A stretch of 64,000 bases of DNA. It comes from Serripes groenlandicus (lineage: Eukaryota; Mollusca; Bivalvia; Cardiida; Cardiidae). Under the pieces are notes generated by a model. It saw nothing but the letters and a program-made list of their open reading frames with translations, was not told the DNA's origin and made no database searches. Both the position numbers and the translations under genes were made by a program. Shown here in pieces: positions 1 to 14,307 of this stretch. The stretch covers positions 63,162,423 through 63,226,422 of the forward strand of contig JASEVX010000003.1 of assembly GCA_031761405.1 (NCBI GenBank). Direction: 5' to 3'. Within the stretch, counting starts at the first letter, position 1. The number at the start of each line of letters is the position of its first letter.

Positions 1-113
1 TGAAAAGAGTTGAAATCATTGTGGCAAAAGGAGAAATTTCTCATTATGAAATTGCCACAATGCTTCCTTCAGAGGCATCAAAAAGTGTCTGCATGTGATA
101 AAGAGTTAATTTT
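1..113. mobile_element. TTAA MITE, right arm, cut by window edge
   Basis: It has the internal hairpin (gaaatttctcattatgaaat) and an arm degenerated to gtgataaagagttaat. Confidence 0.6.
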
Positions 114-254
114 AAATGTTTAGGGGTAAAAAACAGTACACATGACAGTTTTGTCTCGGGACCAGTTTCATTCCTCCTTTGTGTACCTCTTGACTGTAAA
201 GTAGGTAGACACATGTAGAGATCCCTTTTTAGTTTGTCTGATTTTTTGAGGAAA

Positions 255-1056
255 AAAAGACGAGCTATTGTCGTCATCGGTGTGGTTGGCAGCGTTGGTT
301 AAGTTTTGCGTTTAGGTCACTTACATGGAAACTATCAAACCTATTACTTTGAAACTTGGAAAACTTGTTCATCTAATACCTTTCTTCACATTGTATGCTA
401 AAGATGCTGAGTGTGGCCTGTTTTTTGGGGGTAAAAAACATAAATTTTGATGTATTTTGGTCGATTTTGAGAAATGAACATAGTTTCTTCATTATTTGTT
501 ACATTGATTTTAAATTTTTCTCAAACAATAAAAACATAATGTTTTTCAACATATTATGAATATCTTTAATCATATCGTGTTTTGGGGGTCAAGGTCACTG
601 TTACTAAAAATAGGAAAACAGTAATATATTCAATATCTTTAGTTACAGTTGACTTAATGTAACCATCTAGTTTGTAGTAAGTATTAATTTAAGATCATTA
701 ATTGTATTGTGTTTTTGGGCTACTGGGGTCAAGGTCACTGTTACATAAAAAATGGTAATATACTAAACATCTATAGTTACATTTTACATTTAGTACCCTG
801 ATTTGTTATGTATAGTGTTTATAGGTAGAATATTCAGGAGTAATTTATATATTATCATCACACACAGATGAAGAATGGAATGATATGAACTTGGATTTAT
901 TTCCACACAGTTAATCTTGTTTCAATACTTGAAAAATAGCAGTTGTGTGCATAATTATAATATGTAAATATTCATTCCGAATTTGAAGATTTTTTATATA
1001 AAATAAATAAAGGATAATATCATACGGGCGTCAGGCACCCGCAGGCGGTGCTCTTG
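255..1056 (-). mobile_element. CAAGAG-type element, family F5
   Basis: On the minus strand it opens CAAGAGCACCGCC with a GCACCGCCTGCGGGTGC hairpin. It carries degenerate tandem units containing gtcaaggtcactgttac (583, 725) and ends in acaatagctcgtc near 262. The left boundary is approximate. No protein is encoded. About 65 bp of similar direct repeat flanks it (183-250 and 1058-1122). Confidence 0.55.
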
Positions 1057-1198
1057 TTGTACTTCCTGACTGTAAGTTAAGGAGACACATGTAGAGATCC
1101 ATTTTTCCTTGTCTGTCTGAGACTGTCTGTATGATATTGGGTAAACAGTTCAAAATTTGCTTAAAACATAATTGTAAACGTGTTTCCTGTATTTTCAG

Positions 1199-1328
1199 TT
1201 TTGGATTGATGCCAGCTAACCCTTTAAATATGCCACATCCATTGTTGCCAAATCAAAGCACTAGTGTGTCATTGGTATTAAACACTATGGGTCCAGTACA
1301 GAAAATGCAACCTTTAACATTATTACAG
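1199..1328 (+). CDS. AP2B1/AP1B1-like: beta-adaptin exon (appendage, part 1)
   Basis: The acceptor is tattttcag before 1199 and the donor is gtatgt after 1328. The exon opens with one base completing a codon, then 43 codons starting FGLMPANPL and ending LTLLQ. It matches the loop-rich end of the appendage sandwich subdomain. Confidence 0.93.
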
Positions 1329-4326
1329 GTATGTGGAGTCCAAAATTGAGAGCTATAACCAGATTTGATCATTTACTTGCTATTGAACACTTATTGCGCT
1401 TCTCCATCGCCTGTCCCTCCACCTGTCTGTCACAGAAGGAACAATGAGTGTGTGCGCAAGTATGGAAAATATCTGTAAAAAAAAGTGTAATTAGTGAATA
1501 AAACATTGTGGCATATGGAGAAAATGCTCATGATGAGCAATTTCTCCTTTGTTTGACAAGTGTTTTTAAAAGTCATCTGTACGTGGGAAAGGGTTATAGT
1601 TTAGTTTTTTTTAGCAAAGCTAGATTGATTGTAGACAAACATCTTAAAAAAACACACATATACACACATGCTTTAATTTCATATGTTCGATATTACTTGT
1701 ATGTCTTTTCGAGCAACCTGTAAATAACTAGTATGTGGACTTTTTATGCCCCGGCATACGAAGTATGAGGGGCATATAGTTTTCCGGTCTGTTAGTCCGT
1801 CCGTCCGTCCGTTTATGTATGTTTTTACTCTTCATTTATGGAGTAAATAAAGAAATATCTATCTATCTGTAATTTCAGGTTGCCATTAAAAATAACATAG
1901 ACGTCTTCTACCTGTCCACACATGCTCCCCTACATGTACTTTTTACCGAGGATGGAGAGATGGATAAAAGGATATTTTTAGCTACCTGGAAGGACATTCC
2001 ATCTGCCAATGAAAAGCAATATACTATAAATAATGTACAACATAATGCAGGTATGATTTATTAAACTTCTTTACATAGAGTCAGTTTACAGCATTTCTTT
2101 AATTGTCAACTTTGAAGACTTCTGAGGAGAGATTTATTTACTTGAATTTAGAGAAATGAAAGGAAAAGGGCAAAAAACCTATGCAGGAATCTGATCTGGT
2201 AATATTGACTTGAATGAAGCAAATTTCTTTTTCCACAATGCTTTCTAAAATAGTGTTATTGATGTCGCCAAGATGATTCAATTTTTGTAAAAAAAAAAAA
2301 AAAAGCAATTAGAGTCTTTACCCCCAAAATATTTCACTTATTACTAAACAAAATCCTATGTTCAAAAGAATGGTCTCACATAGGGTTTGAATGTCAAATA
2401 AGGATTTTAGAACATGAAAAATAACCCTTATCTAGAGCTCTGTTTCCGAACAATTTATAAGAATGTAGAAAAAGTGCCGAGTGCTAAAAGTTTGTATCCT
2501 TTCATAAGATACATGTGCTTTCTATGGATACAGTATTATGATCAAAGGATAATGTGCATTTACCATCAAATATGGCCCATCCTCAGAATGAAATGAAATT
2601 TGTACAGTATGTTTGCTCATATGCCCTCTTTCAAAATGGCCATAAATTATATCTATAAAGTTCATTGTTTGTTGCCATGGCAACACAATTTCTCCCTCTA
2701 AAATAAGGAAATTAATGAAAAATACACGAGAGTTTTCCTTGCAATAACTTTCCCACTTGCAGACGTATTTTGACACATTTGTTGCAGACGACTTTTGAAA
2801 ACATTGTGACAAAAGCTGAAATAGCTCATAAAGAGAAATTTCTCATTATAAATGCCACAACGGTTTCAACTTTTTTCAATAATTACGCTTTCATTTATAT
2901 AGATTTTCCTCTTTTCTTTGTTGTCCTTAATGTTTTAAAAGTCTTCTGCTGCAGATATGCTGTACAGGACTACATTTAACCACTTGGCCAACCAGGTTTT
3001 TTTTAAAGGTTTTGTATTAACCCATTCCCTCATATAGACACTTTCTGATGCCTCTTCAGCAGACGTCTTTTGAAAACATTGTGACAGATTCAAAAACAAA
3101 TAGCTCAAAGCAAGCAATTTCTCCTTTTGCCACAATGTTTTTTAAATTTTTTAAGTAAAAATGCCCTCATTTAAACAAATTTTCTATATTTTTGTCCACA
3201 TGTTTCCAAAGTTGTCTGCTGCAGATTTGTTGTATGTGGGAAAGGGTAAATTATTTCTGGTGTTTCAACAACAGTCACTGAGGAAGCTAAACTCATTTCT
3301 TTCTTTAATTTTTCAGACACAGTTTCCAGTAAATTAAAGAACAGCAATGTGTTTACAATAGCCAAGAGGAATGTCGAGGGACAGGACATGTTATATCAGT
3401 CTTTGAAATTGACCAATGGTATCTGGGTTCTTGCAGAGTTAAAAATACAACCATCAAACACATCATTTGTTGTAAGTAACCGTGTATCATATTAACTATT
3501 CATCTCATTCAGTATATATTCGAATTTCCCAGAGTCATCATTCAGCCAAACATTCTGATCAAGTTTCAACATGCTTAAGTCCTAAATGCAGTCTCGAGAG
3601 TGACCCCAGGATTTCTTTCTTAAATTTGGCCTAGTGACCTATTTTTGTTGACCAACATTCAAACCTCGTCTAGATATCAGCAAGACAAACATACTGAATA
3701 CATTTATGATGATTGGATGAAAATTGTGGCCTTAAGAGTGTCACCAAACAACTTGTTGACGATTGACACATCTTGCTGATGTGAGCTAAAAATTAAACAA
3801 TAAATTAACTTCTGCATGTATTACATCTATTTTTATTATTTCAAGCAAACACATGTTGTAGTTCACTTACACCATGCTTATTTGAGTTGTTAACCCTTTC
3901 CCTCATATAGACGCTTTCTGACGCCTCTGCAGCAGACGGCTTTTTGAAAACATTGTGACAAAAGAAGAAATTGCTCAAAACAAGCAATTTTTCCTTTTGT
4001 TACAATGTTTTCCACTTTCAGTCATAGGTTATCCATATAATTATAGAGATTTTCTATTTATTGACAAAATATGTTCCAAGTCGTCTGCTGCAGAAATGTC
4101 GTATGAGGGAAAGGGTTAAACAAGAAAATGTGTAATGTATCAATGTATCTGCCTGAAACAGATAATCCACAGGAGGGGAAAAGCGTCTGTCCGGGTAAAC
4201 CTGTGAGTCCACAATGTTGGTTTACACCATGCTTATTTTATCTATTTTCAGTTGTCACTGAAGTCAAGAGCCGTAGATGTTTATGAAGCTGTTAACCAAA
4301 CATTCGAAACTATTCTACACAACTGA
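1199..4326 (+). CDS. AP2B1/AP1B1-like: AP-1/AP-2 complex subunit beta (beta-adaptin), C-terminal four exons
   Basis: Beta-adaptin is the large subunit of the clathrin adaptor AP-2 (plasma membrane) or AP-1 (trans-Golgi/endosome); its C-terminal appendage binds clathrin and accessory proteins. Exons lie at 1199-1328, 1879-2050, 3317-3471 and 4252-4326, with GT-AG borders and matching phases (2, 0, 1, 0). Together they give about 176 residues covering the end of the appendage sandwich and the whole platform. Signature stretches are LNTMGPVQKM, VAIKNNIDVFY, LATWKDIP, AKRNVEGQDMLYQSLKLTNG and the terminal ETILHN. The Trp-Lys of TWKD corresponds, from family knowledge, to the platform pocket of vertebrate beta2. 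The trunk and hinge exons are outside the window. Many invertebrates use one beta subunit for both AP-1 and AP-2, so the two cannot be separated here. TTAA MITEs sit in each of the last introns. Confidence 0.95.
1502..1600. mobile_element. TTAA MITE fragment in a beta-adaptin intron
   Basis: It has a gctcatgatgagcaatttct core and the right end gtgggaaagggtta. Confidence 0.65.
1744..1865 (-). mobile_element. CAAGAG-type element 3' end, family F6
   Basis: On the minus strand it ends in the hairpin tatgcccctcat...atgccggggcataa, preceded by ggacggacggac. It is 5' truncated and lies just upstream of a beta-adaptin exon. Confidence 0.5.
1879..2050 (+). CDS. AP2B1/AP1B1-like: beta-adaptin exon (platform, part 1)
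   Basis: The acceptor is aatttcag and the donor gtatga. It has 57 codons plus one base and carries VAIKNNIDVFYLS, LFTEDGEMDKRIF and LATWKDIPSANE, the most conserved part of the beta appendage platform. Confidence 0.95.
2750..2960. mobile_element. TTAA MITE, degenerate
   Basis: It holds cccacttgcagacg, ttgcagacgacttttgaaaa and gtcttctgctgcaga in the usual order; the outer TTAA is lost. Confidence 0.6.
3019..3248. mobile_element. TTAA MITE, near full length
   Basis: It runs from aacccattccctcatatag to tgtatgtgggaaagggtaa, ending 68 bp before a beta-adaptin exon. Confidence 0.75.
3317..3471 (+). CDS. AP2B1/AP1B1-like: beta-adaptin exon (platform, part 2)
   Basis: The acceptor is ttttcag and the donor gtaagt. 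The first two bases complete an Asp codon with the previous exon. It then encodes TVSSKLKNSNVF, AKRNVEGQDMLYQS and GIWVLAELKIQP, nearly identical in pattern to vertebrate beta1/beta2 adaptins. Confidence 0.95.
3530..3793. mobile_element. CAAGAG-type element remnant (F1b internal unit and 3' end)
   Basis: It contains ttggcctagtgacctat and gacaaacatactga units and closes in gatgtgagctaaaaa. Confidence 0.5.
3890..4119. mobile_element. TTAA MITE, complete reference copy
   Basis: TTAA occurs at 3890-3893 and 4116-4119. The element at 3894-4115 is 222 bp, begins CCCTTTCCCTCAT and ends ATGAGGGAAAGGG. Subterminal ctgcagcaga and tctgctgcaga form a second inverted pair around a gaaattgctc core. CCC...GGG ends with TTAA targets are typical of piggyBac relatives; the family call is inference. 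Confidence 0.85.
4252..4326 (+). CDS. AP2B1/AP1B1-like: beta-adaptin last coding exon
   Basis: The acceptor is tattttcag. The exon encodes LSLKSRAVDVYEAV and ends in ETILHN followed by TGA, closely matching the ETILKN/DSILKN end of the family. Confidence 0.94.
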   Translation: MSLKSRAVDVYEAVNQTFETILHN

Positions 4327-5690
4327 ACATTCCATTGTGTTAATTAATATAGACAGCTTTCAGAATATTATACTATGAAATTTCCTCAACACGTACCTGG
4401 AATTACATTTTTACAGTTGAAATGAATTATTTTCATCTGGTTAAACCCCAAAAAACTTGAAAGGAAAGAAACGTCACATAGTGTTTTAACCCTTTCCCAC
4501 TTGCATACTCATCTGTGATCTAAACAGGGAGAACTTTTAAAACAGGAGCAATTTCTCAGTTTTGTCATGTTTTGAAGTCTTTAATAATTAAATTTCATTT
4601 TAATATAGAGAATTCCCTTCTTCTTTTTTCCGGCCGTTTTAAGTTTTCTGCTGCAGATTTGTCATATGAGGACAGAAGCTAATTAATATATAGACAGTGT
4701 CTTTTGAATGGCGCCCTTTGTGTAAAATGGTCTCTTGAGTTCTTTTCCATTTCTCACAAAGATTAAAACGATATTAAATTCCAACATTTATTTTAATGAA
4801 ACTGACTTGTTTTCTATGACAACCATATAAGGAATTAATGAGATAATTTGTTCAAGGGATATTTGAAAAGTTCATGTAGCAATTAACTGAATTCTGTGTT
4901 TTGTCCCAAAACGTCACTTTATTTTGCTGTTAAGAAATTCAACCAACTACCTTTTAAATCTTTTTTATAGACTCAAACAAAAGTTAAAACATTTCTAGAA
5001 AATATTAATTTGAATGCAGAGTAGAAAAAATATTGTATGAATCGCAGAAATTGCTCATTATGATTTCGCTTTTCTAACCATGTTTTTAAACATTTAACAT
5101 GTTGATGTTCTGTAATGTTTTTCTTTAAAGTAAAGGGTTTTATTATACATTTAAACACAGGTGTCTGAGTTTATATTTCTGAAAACATGTTTGTTATAAT
5201 AGTATTGTAATATTCTTAAAATAACTTGGTTCATTCACCACAATATTTATATAATACCATATAGGGGCTATTTATAGTAACATGGTATTATGGGTTTTTC
5301 CAAATTTTCTCAAATAATTAAATGCCTCATTAAAACATGTTGTGGAAAGATTGTTGTGCAATATATGTATTAACATTTGTGTGTATGCTGAGGAAACTTT
5401 AGTTCTTGCATTAAGTGATCAAATACTTTGGCCAAAATTCAAGAGTGGACACAAAACTCTTGCATCAAGTGATCAATTTGGCCAAAGTTCAAGAGTGGAC
5501 ACAAAACTGAGACTGGAAGGAGTGGACAGCTGACCCTCTTTTTAAAGGCATGTGTTAATTTCAGCAACACAAGACTGAAGTCAAAATCTCTGCTATGAAA
5601 TAGTTGTTGTTTTTATGCTAGAATTGTACGAGATTATTTATATATGTTTGATTTATTATATCAATAAAGCATATTAAGAGATGAATATTT
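4327..5690 (+). other. probable 3' UTR of the beta-adaptin gene
   Basis: There is no long ORF between the TGA and the next repeat cluster. An AATAAA at 5663-5668 followed by a T-rich tract is the best polyadenylation signal. The stretch holds a degenerate TTAA MITE (about 4489-4676) and a two-copy tandem repeat of about 60 bp at 5415-5515 (gtgatcaa, then ttcaagagtggacacaaaact). The UTR extent is inferred. Confidence 0.5.
4489..4676. mobile_element. TTAA MITE in beta-adaptin 3' UTR
   Basis: The left end is ttaaccctttcccacttgc; the right end is degraded (catatgaggacagaagctaa). Confidence 0.6.
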
Positions 5691-5884
5691 TTTTTTTTTT
5701 TAAACTTTATATACGCAGAAAATGTTGACAAATGTTCCATTGACACTATATAATTTTTTAATATGAAAAATCCATTTGACTGTACCAGTTAAATATACAA
5801 TGCCTATCCACAAAAGCTCAAGATCAAATGACTTTGTAAACAGACGTACTGCCCGAAATCCCACGACCCCTCTCCCCAATTTCT

Positions 5885-6116
5885 TTAACCCTTTCCCTCA
5901 TACGACAATACTGCAGCAGACGACTTTGAACGTATTTTGTCAAAACATAGAACATCTCCATAATTGAATGGATAACCTAGGACTAAAAGTGGAAAACATT
6001 GTGGCAAAAGGAGAAATTGCACGTTTTGTGCAATTTCTTCTTTTGTCACTATGTTTTCAAAAAAAGCCGTCTGCTGCAGAGGCATCTGAAAGCGTTTATA
6101 TGATGGAAAGGGTTAA
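5885..6116. mobile_element. TTAA MITE, complete, opposite orientation
   Basis: TTAA lies on both sides (5885-5888, 6113-6116). The element is 224 bp with core gaaattgcacgttttgtgca. Confidence 0.85.
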
Positions 6117-6357
6117 ATAGTTTGCGAACAGCGCAGATCTGGATCAACACTGATAATAGATTTCTTACGGTTGGTGTTCGTATAATAGAGCTCAAATGTT
6201 CCTAGAATAAATAACAATTTATGTACCTAATTTGCCCAAATGCACTTGAAGTTGTGTCATTCGATGTAGAGGTAATGCTTTACTTTGATTTTGTTACAGG
6301 TTAAAACAATCGGTATATATATATAAACACACCATGTAAAGATAAAGCGCCTTTGTT

Positions 6358-7294
6358 TTAGCTCACCTGAGCACGAAATTGCCGAAGGTGGAGTTATTGT
6401 GATCGCCTTTTGTGCGTCGTGCAACATTTTCTCCACTGTAACCAGTGGTTCAATGGTGATGAACTTCACAGAAAGCATCCTCTCAATGTCCTCACCATAA
6501 TTCCTTCAAATTGTGTTGATCCATGCAGAATAATGGATTCCATGGCAACCAAACCGGTTGACCAATTTTCAAATAATTTTGTAGGAATGGTTCTTGGGTT
6601 CAGATTCCTTCAAGCTATGGTGAGTGGTCGACAAACATGGCCGCCAAGGGGCGGGGCTGTTTAACCTTAATATATAGAAAACTATTGTGAAAACTTTAAA
6701 AATCCTCTTCTCCAAAAGTATGTGGTTGATTTCCGAATAATTTTGCAGAAATGTTCCTTGGGGTGACCATCTATCAGATTCCTTCAAACCATGTTGATTG
6801 GTCAAAAAACGTAGTCGCTAGGCGACGGGGTTGTTTTGCCTTATAGTTGTTATAGTGAGAGCTGTAGAAGTTTCTTGCCGATGTCTACATTATTTTCTAG
6901 GAATGTTCCTTGGTTGGCGCTCAATCAGATTTCTTTGAGCCATATTGATTGGTCAAAAAACATGGCTTTAGTGAAAATCGTCTTCTTCGAAAGTATCTGG
7001 CCAATTCCCAAATAAGTTTGTAGAAATCACTGAAGCAATGTTGATTGGTCTAAAAATGTGGTCGCCAGAGTCGGTGCTGTTTCGCCCTATTTGGCTATAG
7101 TGAAAACTTTAAAAATCATCTTCTCCGAAAGAATTAAGCCAATTTCCAAATAATTTTGTTGAAATGTTCTTTGAGTGACCATCTACGACATTACTTCAAG
7201 CCATTTCGATTGGTAAAACAAAAAGTATTATTGTTGGAATAATATCACATTGCACTTCTCAGGTGAGCTATTCAGGGCCATTATAGCACCCTTG
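6358..7294 (-). mobile_element. CAAGAG-type element F1, complete
   Basis: Minus strand: the 5' end CAAGGGTGCTATAATGG is followed by gctcacctga, then internal units of about 185 bp (ttgattggtc, aaatgttcctt). The 3' block is gcgatcacaataactc and the terminal hairpin is ctcaggtgagctaa. It is 937 bp and encodes no protein. Confidence 0.7.
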
Positions 7295-7425
7295 TTATGA
7301 TACAAATTACCCTGGTCAACCGGTGTCTTTGCAATAACGATAAGTTTTTAACTTTAGCATTGATAATTAGAGTTATAAAATTGGTAGAGATAGCGAACCC
7401 ATATTCCACCTTTCAAATGAGATTC

Positions 7426-7695
7426 GCCGAGCCCCGGTAGCGACGCGGGCTGTCAATCCAGGAGTTCGAATCCCGGCTCGGCATACTTCTTTTTGACGTT
7501 TGACAAAAGTCAATGCGGCATGTGTCATTCGTTTTTCACCAATTGGCTAAGTCAATGTGGAAAAGCAGCCAGTTGTGTGGAGTACTGACGTGAGAAAACC
7601 AGGAAATACTGGAGTAGGTGAACTGGCCAGCGTGATATGACTAAAGATAATGTTAAAAACCGCGTTAAACCCCAATCAATCAATCAATAAATCAA
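7426..7695 (+). mobile_element. tRNA-headed SINE, group 1
   Basis: The head has a B box (gttcgaatccc). The body contains gtggaaaagcagccagttg and the tail caatcaatcaat. Flanking direct repeats are TCAAATGAGATTC (7413-7425) and TCAAATGTGATTC (7696-7708). Confidence 0.85.
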
Positions 7696-7804
7696 TCAAA
7701 TGTGATTCTTTTGTATGGTGCTATTGTGTAATTCACTAGGGCCGTAGAAAGAGACTAAATTAAACCGAAACAAAAAAGGCACCCTCACCGGGACAAAATA
7801 ATGG

Positions 7805-7988
7805 TTAACCCTTTTCCTCATATGGACGTTTTCTGACGCCTCTGCAAAACGTGCAATTTCTCCTTTTGCCACAATGTTTTCCACTTTTTGTCATAGGTTA
7901 TCCATTCAATTATGGAGATTTTCTTCTTTTTGACAAAATACGTTCAAAGTCGTCTGCTGCAGAATTGCCGTATGAGGGAAAGGGTTAA
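7805..7988. mobile_element. TTAA MITE with internal deletion
   Basis: TTAA lies on both sides (7805-7808, 7985-7988). The left half is shortened after gcctctgca. Confidence 0.8.
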
Positions 7989-8280
7989 TTAATGTAACGG
8001 TGAATTGAGAATAATCAACTGCATGTTTCACGAGAATGGAATGTTGTCAGGTCAACAATCGTGAGACAGAACCACGTCCCTTAACTCTGCAGACGTTCAT
8101 GAATACTTGAAACTTTTTAACCGTTGTCATATATAATTATATGATTAAGTATAATTATAATTTTAATTTAACTTTCAACACTACACAATATCAAAACAAA
8201 TGATATGTTTAATATACTGTATGTGTATAATTGGGGATTAAAAGTGGGCCTTTATGGATAAGGCCTTTTTAGTGATTGAC

Positions 8281-10070
8281 ATTTTCGACATGTTACCTGT
8301 ATGTTTTTAGGCGTACGCCAAGGCGAATCTCTGTCTCCATTTATGTTTTCAATGTTCATTAATGACATCGAAGAACATCTAGAATCAGATGGTTTTTACG
8401 GTATAGATATGTATATGACAAAAATGTTCATTTTACTTTACGCTGATGACATTGTTGTATTTTCTAACTCGGCGGAGGGTTTGCAAAATGGATTAAAAAG
8501 CTTGAATACATATTGTGGTAGGTGGAAACTTAAAATAAATGTACAGAAAACTAAAATAATTATTTTCAGAAAAGGCGGTGCTTTGCCAATGAATCTAAAG
8601 TTTACATTTAATGGGGAAAATCTTGAGATAGTCAAGTCTCTTTCTTATCTAGGTGTTGTCTTTTCTTCAGGTGGCTCGTTTAATACAACACAGGCAAATC
8701 TCGCTGATAAAGCACAAAAAGCTATTTTTAGACTCAATAAATACTTATATAATTTTCCTAATGTCAGCGTGAAACATAGACTTGATCTCTTTGATAAGTT
8801 GATTTTACCCATTTTGAACTACTCAAGTGAAGTATGGGGTTTCCCTAAGGCAAATAGTGTCGAACGTATTCACACACAATATTGCAAACGTATTTTACAC
8901 GTAAAACGTTGTACACAAAATGATTTTGTTTACGGCGTCCTAGGTAAATTTCCCCCTAGCCTACAATAGACATACTCGAATTGTAAGATATTGGTTAAAA
9001 AAAAAAAAAATGATGATTTAAGAAATTCTAAAATCTGATGAAGAGTTTTATCCAAATAAAGTGTCGTGGGTTTCTTTACTTAAGAAATTATTGTCATCAT
9101 TGGGTTTTTATGAAGTTTGGTTAGCTCAGGGTGTTGGTAACGAAACTGCTTTTATGAGTCATTTTAAACAACGATTGCGTGATAATAATGTACAGAATTG
9201 GAATGCAAGAATTGATAATTCAACACGCAGTACCTTCTTCAAATCCATTGTCCCTTTCAACTTTCAGTTTTATCTAAATTGTAATTTCAGTAATAATTTA
9301 ATTGCTGCAATGTCAAAATTACTACTCTCATCACATAATCTTTCCATTGAAACTGGTAGATGGCATCGCCCAAACAGTATCCCACGTGAAGAAAGAAAAT
9401 GTATTACATGTAATAAGATCGAAGACGAATACCATTTTATGATTGAATGCAATTTATATTCTGACCTCCGTAAAGATATATTTCTAAGTATTATTGGTCC
9501 AATCCTAGCATGTATAAACTAAAACAACTTTTCGAATGCACTAATGTTTCTAAACTTAGAAATTTATGTACATATGTAATGAAAGCTTTTCAATTAAGAT
9601 ATGGTTTGTAATGGTAATGTAAAATGTACAAATAAGTTGTAAATATAAATGTTGTGTTGTCTTTACATTTTATGTACTGATATAATTTTCATTTATTGAT
9701 GTGAATGTGTCACACTTTTGTCAATATGCCTTGCCTGTAATGGACATATAGTATCATATTATTTTGTATTATGTTATGTTATATGATATTGTATTGTATT
9801 GTATTGTATTGTACTGTATTATATTATATTGTGTTATATTAAATTGTATTGCCTGTTAAGCATGTATATATAAAGTGGTGATAAGGATATGATATTACGT
9901 TTGAACAACACCTTCTCCGTCTATGAAACAACATGTTACCTCTTGCGAATTTGTGTACTTGTAAATTGGTAAATGTGCTCCACTTGCTATGTCAATTGTA
10001 ATGTTTATTTGTGTATTTTGTTTTTCTCACAGGTCATGTGGCCTATTAAATTTATATTTGAAATAAACTT
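8281..10070 (+). mobile_element. decayed non-LTR retrotransposon (LINE), 5' truncated
   Basis: Frame 1 (8310-8966) encodes the reverse transcriptase from GVRQGESLSP through LLYADDIVVFS (catalytic YADD) to the thumb (YSSEVWGFPKANSVERIHT). A break with an A-run at about 8967-9060 shifts the frame. 9061-9522 encodes the C-terminus with the zinc-knuckle-like CITCNKIEDEYHFMIEC. The endonuclease and early RT motifs are missing. The 3' region has a TATTG microsatellite (9785-9855) and ends near aaataaacttcttc. It cannot make a full protein. The clade (CR1/jockey-like) is not resolved. Confidence 0.88.
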
Positions 10071-10079
10071 CTTCTATGA

Positions 10080-12847
<2,768 letters not shown>

Positions 12848-13866
12848 CATGAACTAAGATAGACATAATACTAATTTAAGTCAAATATCTGTGATAAGAG
12901 ATTAGCTTGTATTGATCAAAGTATCTTTTCAATTCTTGAAATGAAACTCGGAAAGACAAGTTAGTGGAAGGTTAAAGAGTGTTCTATTGGATTATCTCTA
13001 TATAATTTGAAGTATAATTTTGATGTACAGGTAAAGAAGAAATCACTCAATTTGTGTTGCATAAAAAGTTATCTTTATCATGGTAATGAATACAAATGTT
13101 CAAAGAAGAGCAAGTGATGAAGAATGAAACGTTATGTTTTATGTATGGACAAGGATTTCAGTAAGTGAAATAACTGAAAGACAATTATCACCACACCATT
13201 AAAGCCAAAAACTCATGGAATTATTATCACCACCTATTGCTTTAACTCTTTCCCACATACAGACGCTTTCTGACGCCTCTGCAGCAGACCACTTTAAAAA
13301 AAAAAAAAATTGCTCAAAACTAGCAATTTCTACAGTGATTTTTTCAAGATTTTGCGGATATACTTTCAAAGTTGTCTGCTACAGATTTGGTGTATATGGG
13401 AAAGGGGGTTATAGCTTGTTCATTTGAGCCTTGTTGTGTTTGGCACACTAATTTAAAGCTTCTGGATACGTGTGCTGCCGCTGTGATTTAACTAGAACAT
13501 GGCATAAAACCCCAGTAAAACAAGTTTAGTATAAATTTATGTTTATTGTTAAAAACATGAATTTTCTAAATTAATTGAATGTTGATTTCATTAGTCTTGG
13601 TTTGATTCTTGACCCAAGGAAAACGTAGTCATCACTTGCCTCCTTGACACTCTGGTTTGCAGGTATAGCATAATATCGGATGCAAGGGTTGCAGTATAGA
13701 TGTACTATTAGTACCTAGGAAGTGTGATATACATATTGTGTGTGGGTACTGAAATATATAAGGTTAATTGGTCAAAGCAGCAATAAATGATAATAAAGAG
13801 TAAAATCAAAACTGCTATATCATGTATTCAGGAATATAAAATTCAATAAAGCCAATGGGAAAATGT
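12848..13866 (+). other. probable TRIAP1 3' UTR
   Basis: No ORF is credible here. AATAAA occurs at 13845-13850, with weaker AT-rich signals near 13785. A TTAA MITE (13242-13412) lies inside. The end faces the BRAP 3' end, whose likely signal (TTTATT on plus, AATAAA on minus) is at 13872-13877. Confidence 0.45.
13242..13412. mobile_element. TTAA MITE in TRIAP1 3' UTR
   Basis: The left end is ttaactctttcccacatac and the right end gtatatgggaaaggg; the core is shortened and interrupted by an A-run. Confidence 0.7.
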
Positions 13867-13976
13867 TATCTTTTATTACTTGTTTATTTGCTTTCTGTGA
13901 AACATAAAATTATAATAAACGAAAAATTTACAGACCACACAATAATAAATACACGTATCTTGAATTGAAAAATTAT

Positions 13977-14082
13977 TTAACCCTTTTTCACTGTCAGACA
14001 TAATTGCAGCAGATGACTTTTTTCGTATAATGTTTTCCAAATTTGTCATGTTCCAAAGCATTAGTATATGGGAAAGATTATA
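13977..14082. mobile_element. short TTAA MITE in BRAP 3' UTR
   Basis: It runs from ttaaccctttttcactg to tatgggaaagatta; most of the core is deleted. Confidence 0.6.
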
Positions 14083-14127
14083 GGAGTAAACATACTAGTG
14101 TTAAAAACAACTTTAGGCAATACTTTG

Positions 14128-14307
14128 TCATCGAGGTTTCTTCCGGGGTTTACGTGATGGTCTAGACCCACCAGTCCCCGATGCACCTATGACAACATGA
14201 CTTTCCTCTATCTCCTCTTGTGAAACTCCTTCAGCACCTTTTAATTTCTGCTGGGCCTCCATGTGGAACATGAGGTCTTGGATATTATCCTTCAATTCAG
14301 AGATTTC
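14128..14307 (-). CDS. BRAP: BRAP last exon, coiled-coil end and basic tail
   Basis: The acceptor is tattccacag. Its 59 codons plus TGA begin [20 protein letters not shown], matching DVMFYLETQQ in human BRAP. It ends in a Gly/Ser stretch and a basic tail ([11 protein letters not shown]), like the Lys/Arg-rich end of the vertebrate protein. Confidence 0.93.
   Translation of the reverse strand, partial: EISELKDNIQDLMFHMEAQQKLKGAEGVSQEEIEESHVVIGASGTGGSRPSRKPRKKPR

Noticed and set aside
1744..1865. Complete F6 element
   Set aside because: Only the 3' hairpin end is present; no CAAGAG start was found before the beta-adaptin exon at 1879.
8281..8310. Splice acceptor (tatgtttttag) before the LINE RT frame, implying a domesticated RT exon
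   Set aside because: The RT frame is broken downstream and no upstream exon is visible; a chance acceptor in 5'-truncated LINE sequence is simpler.
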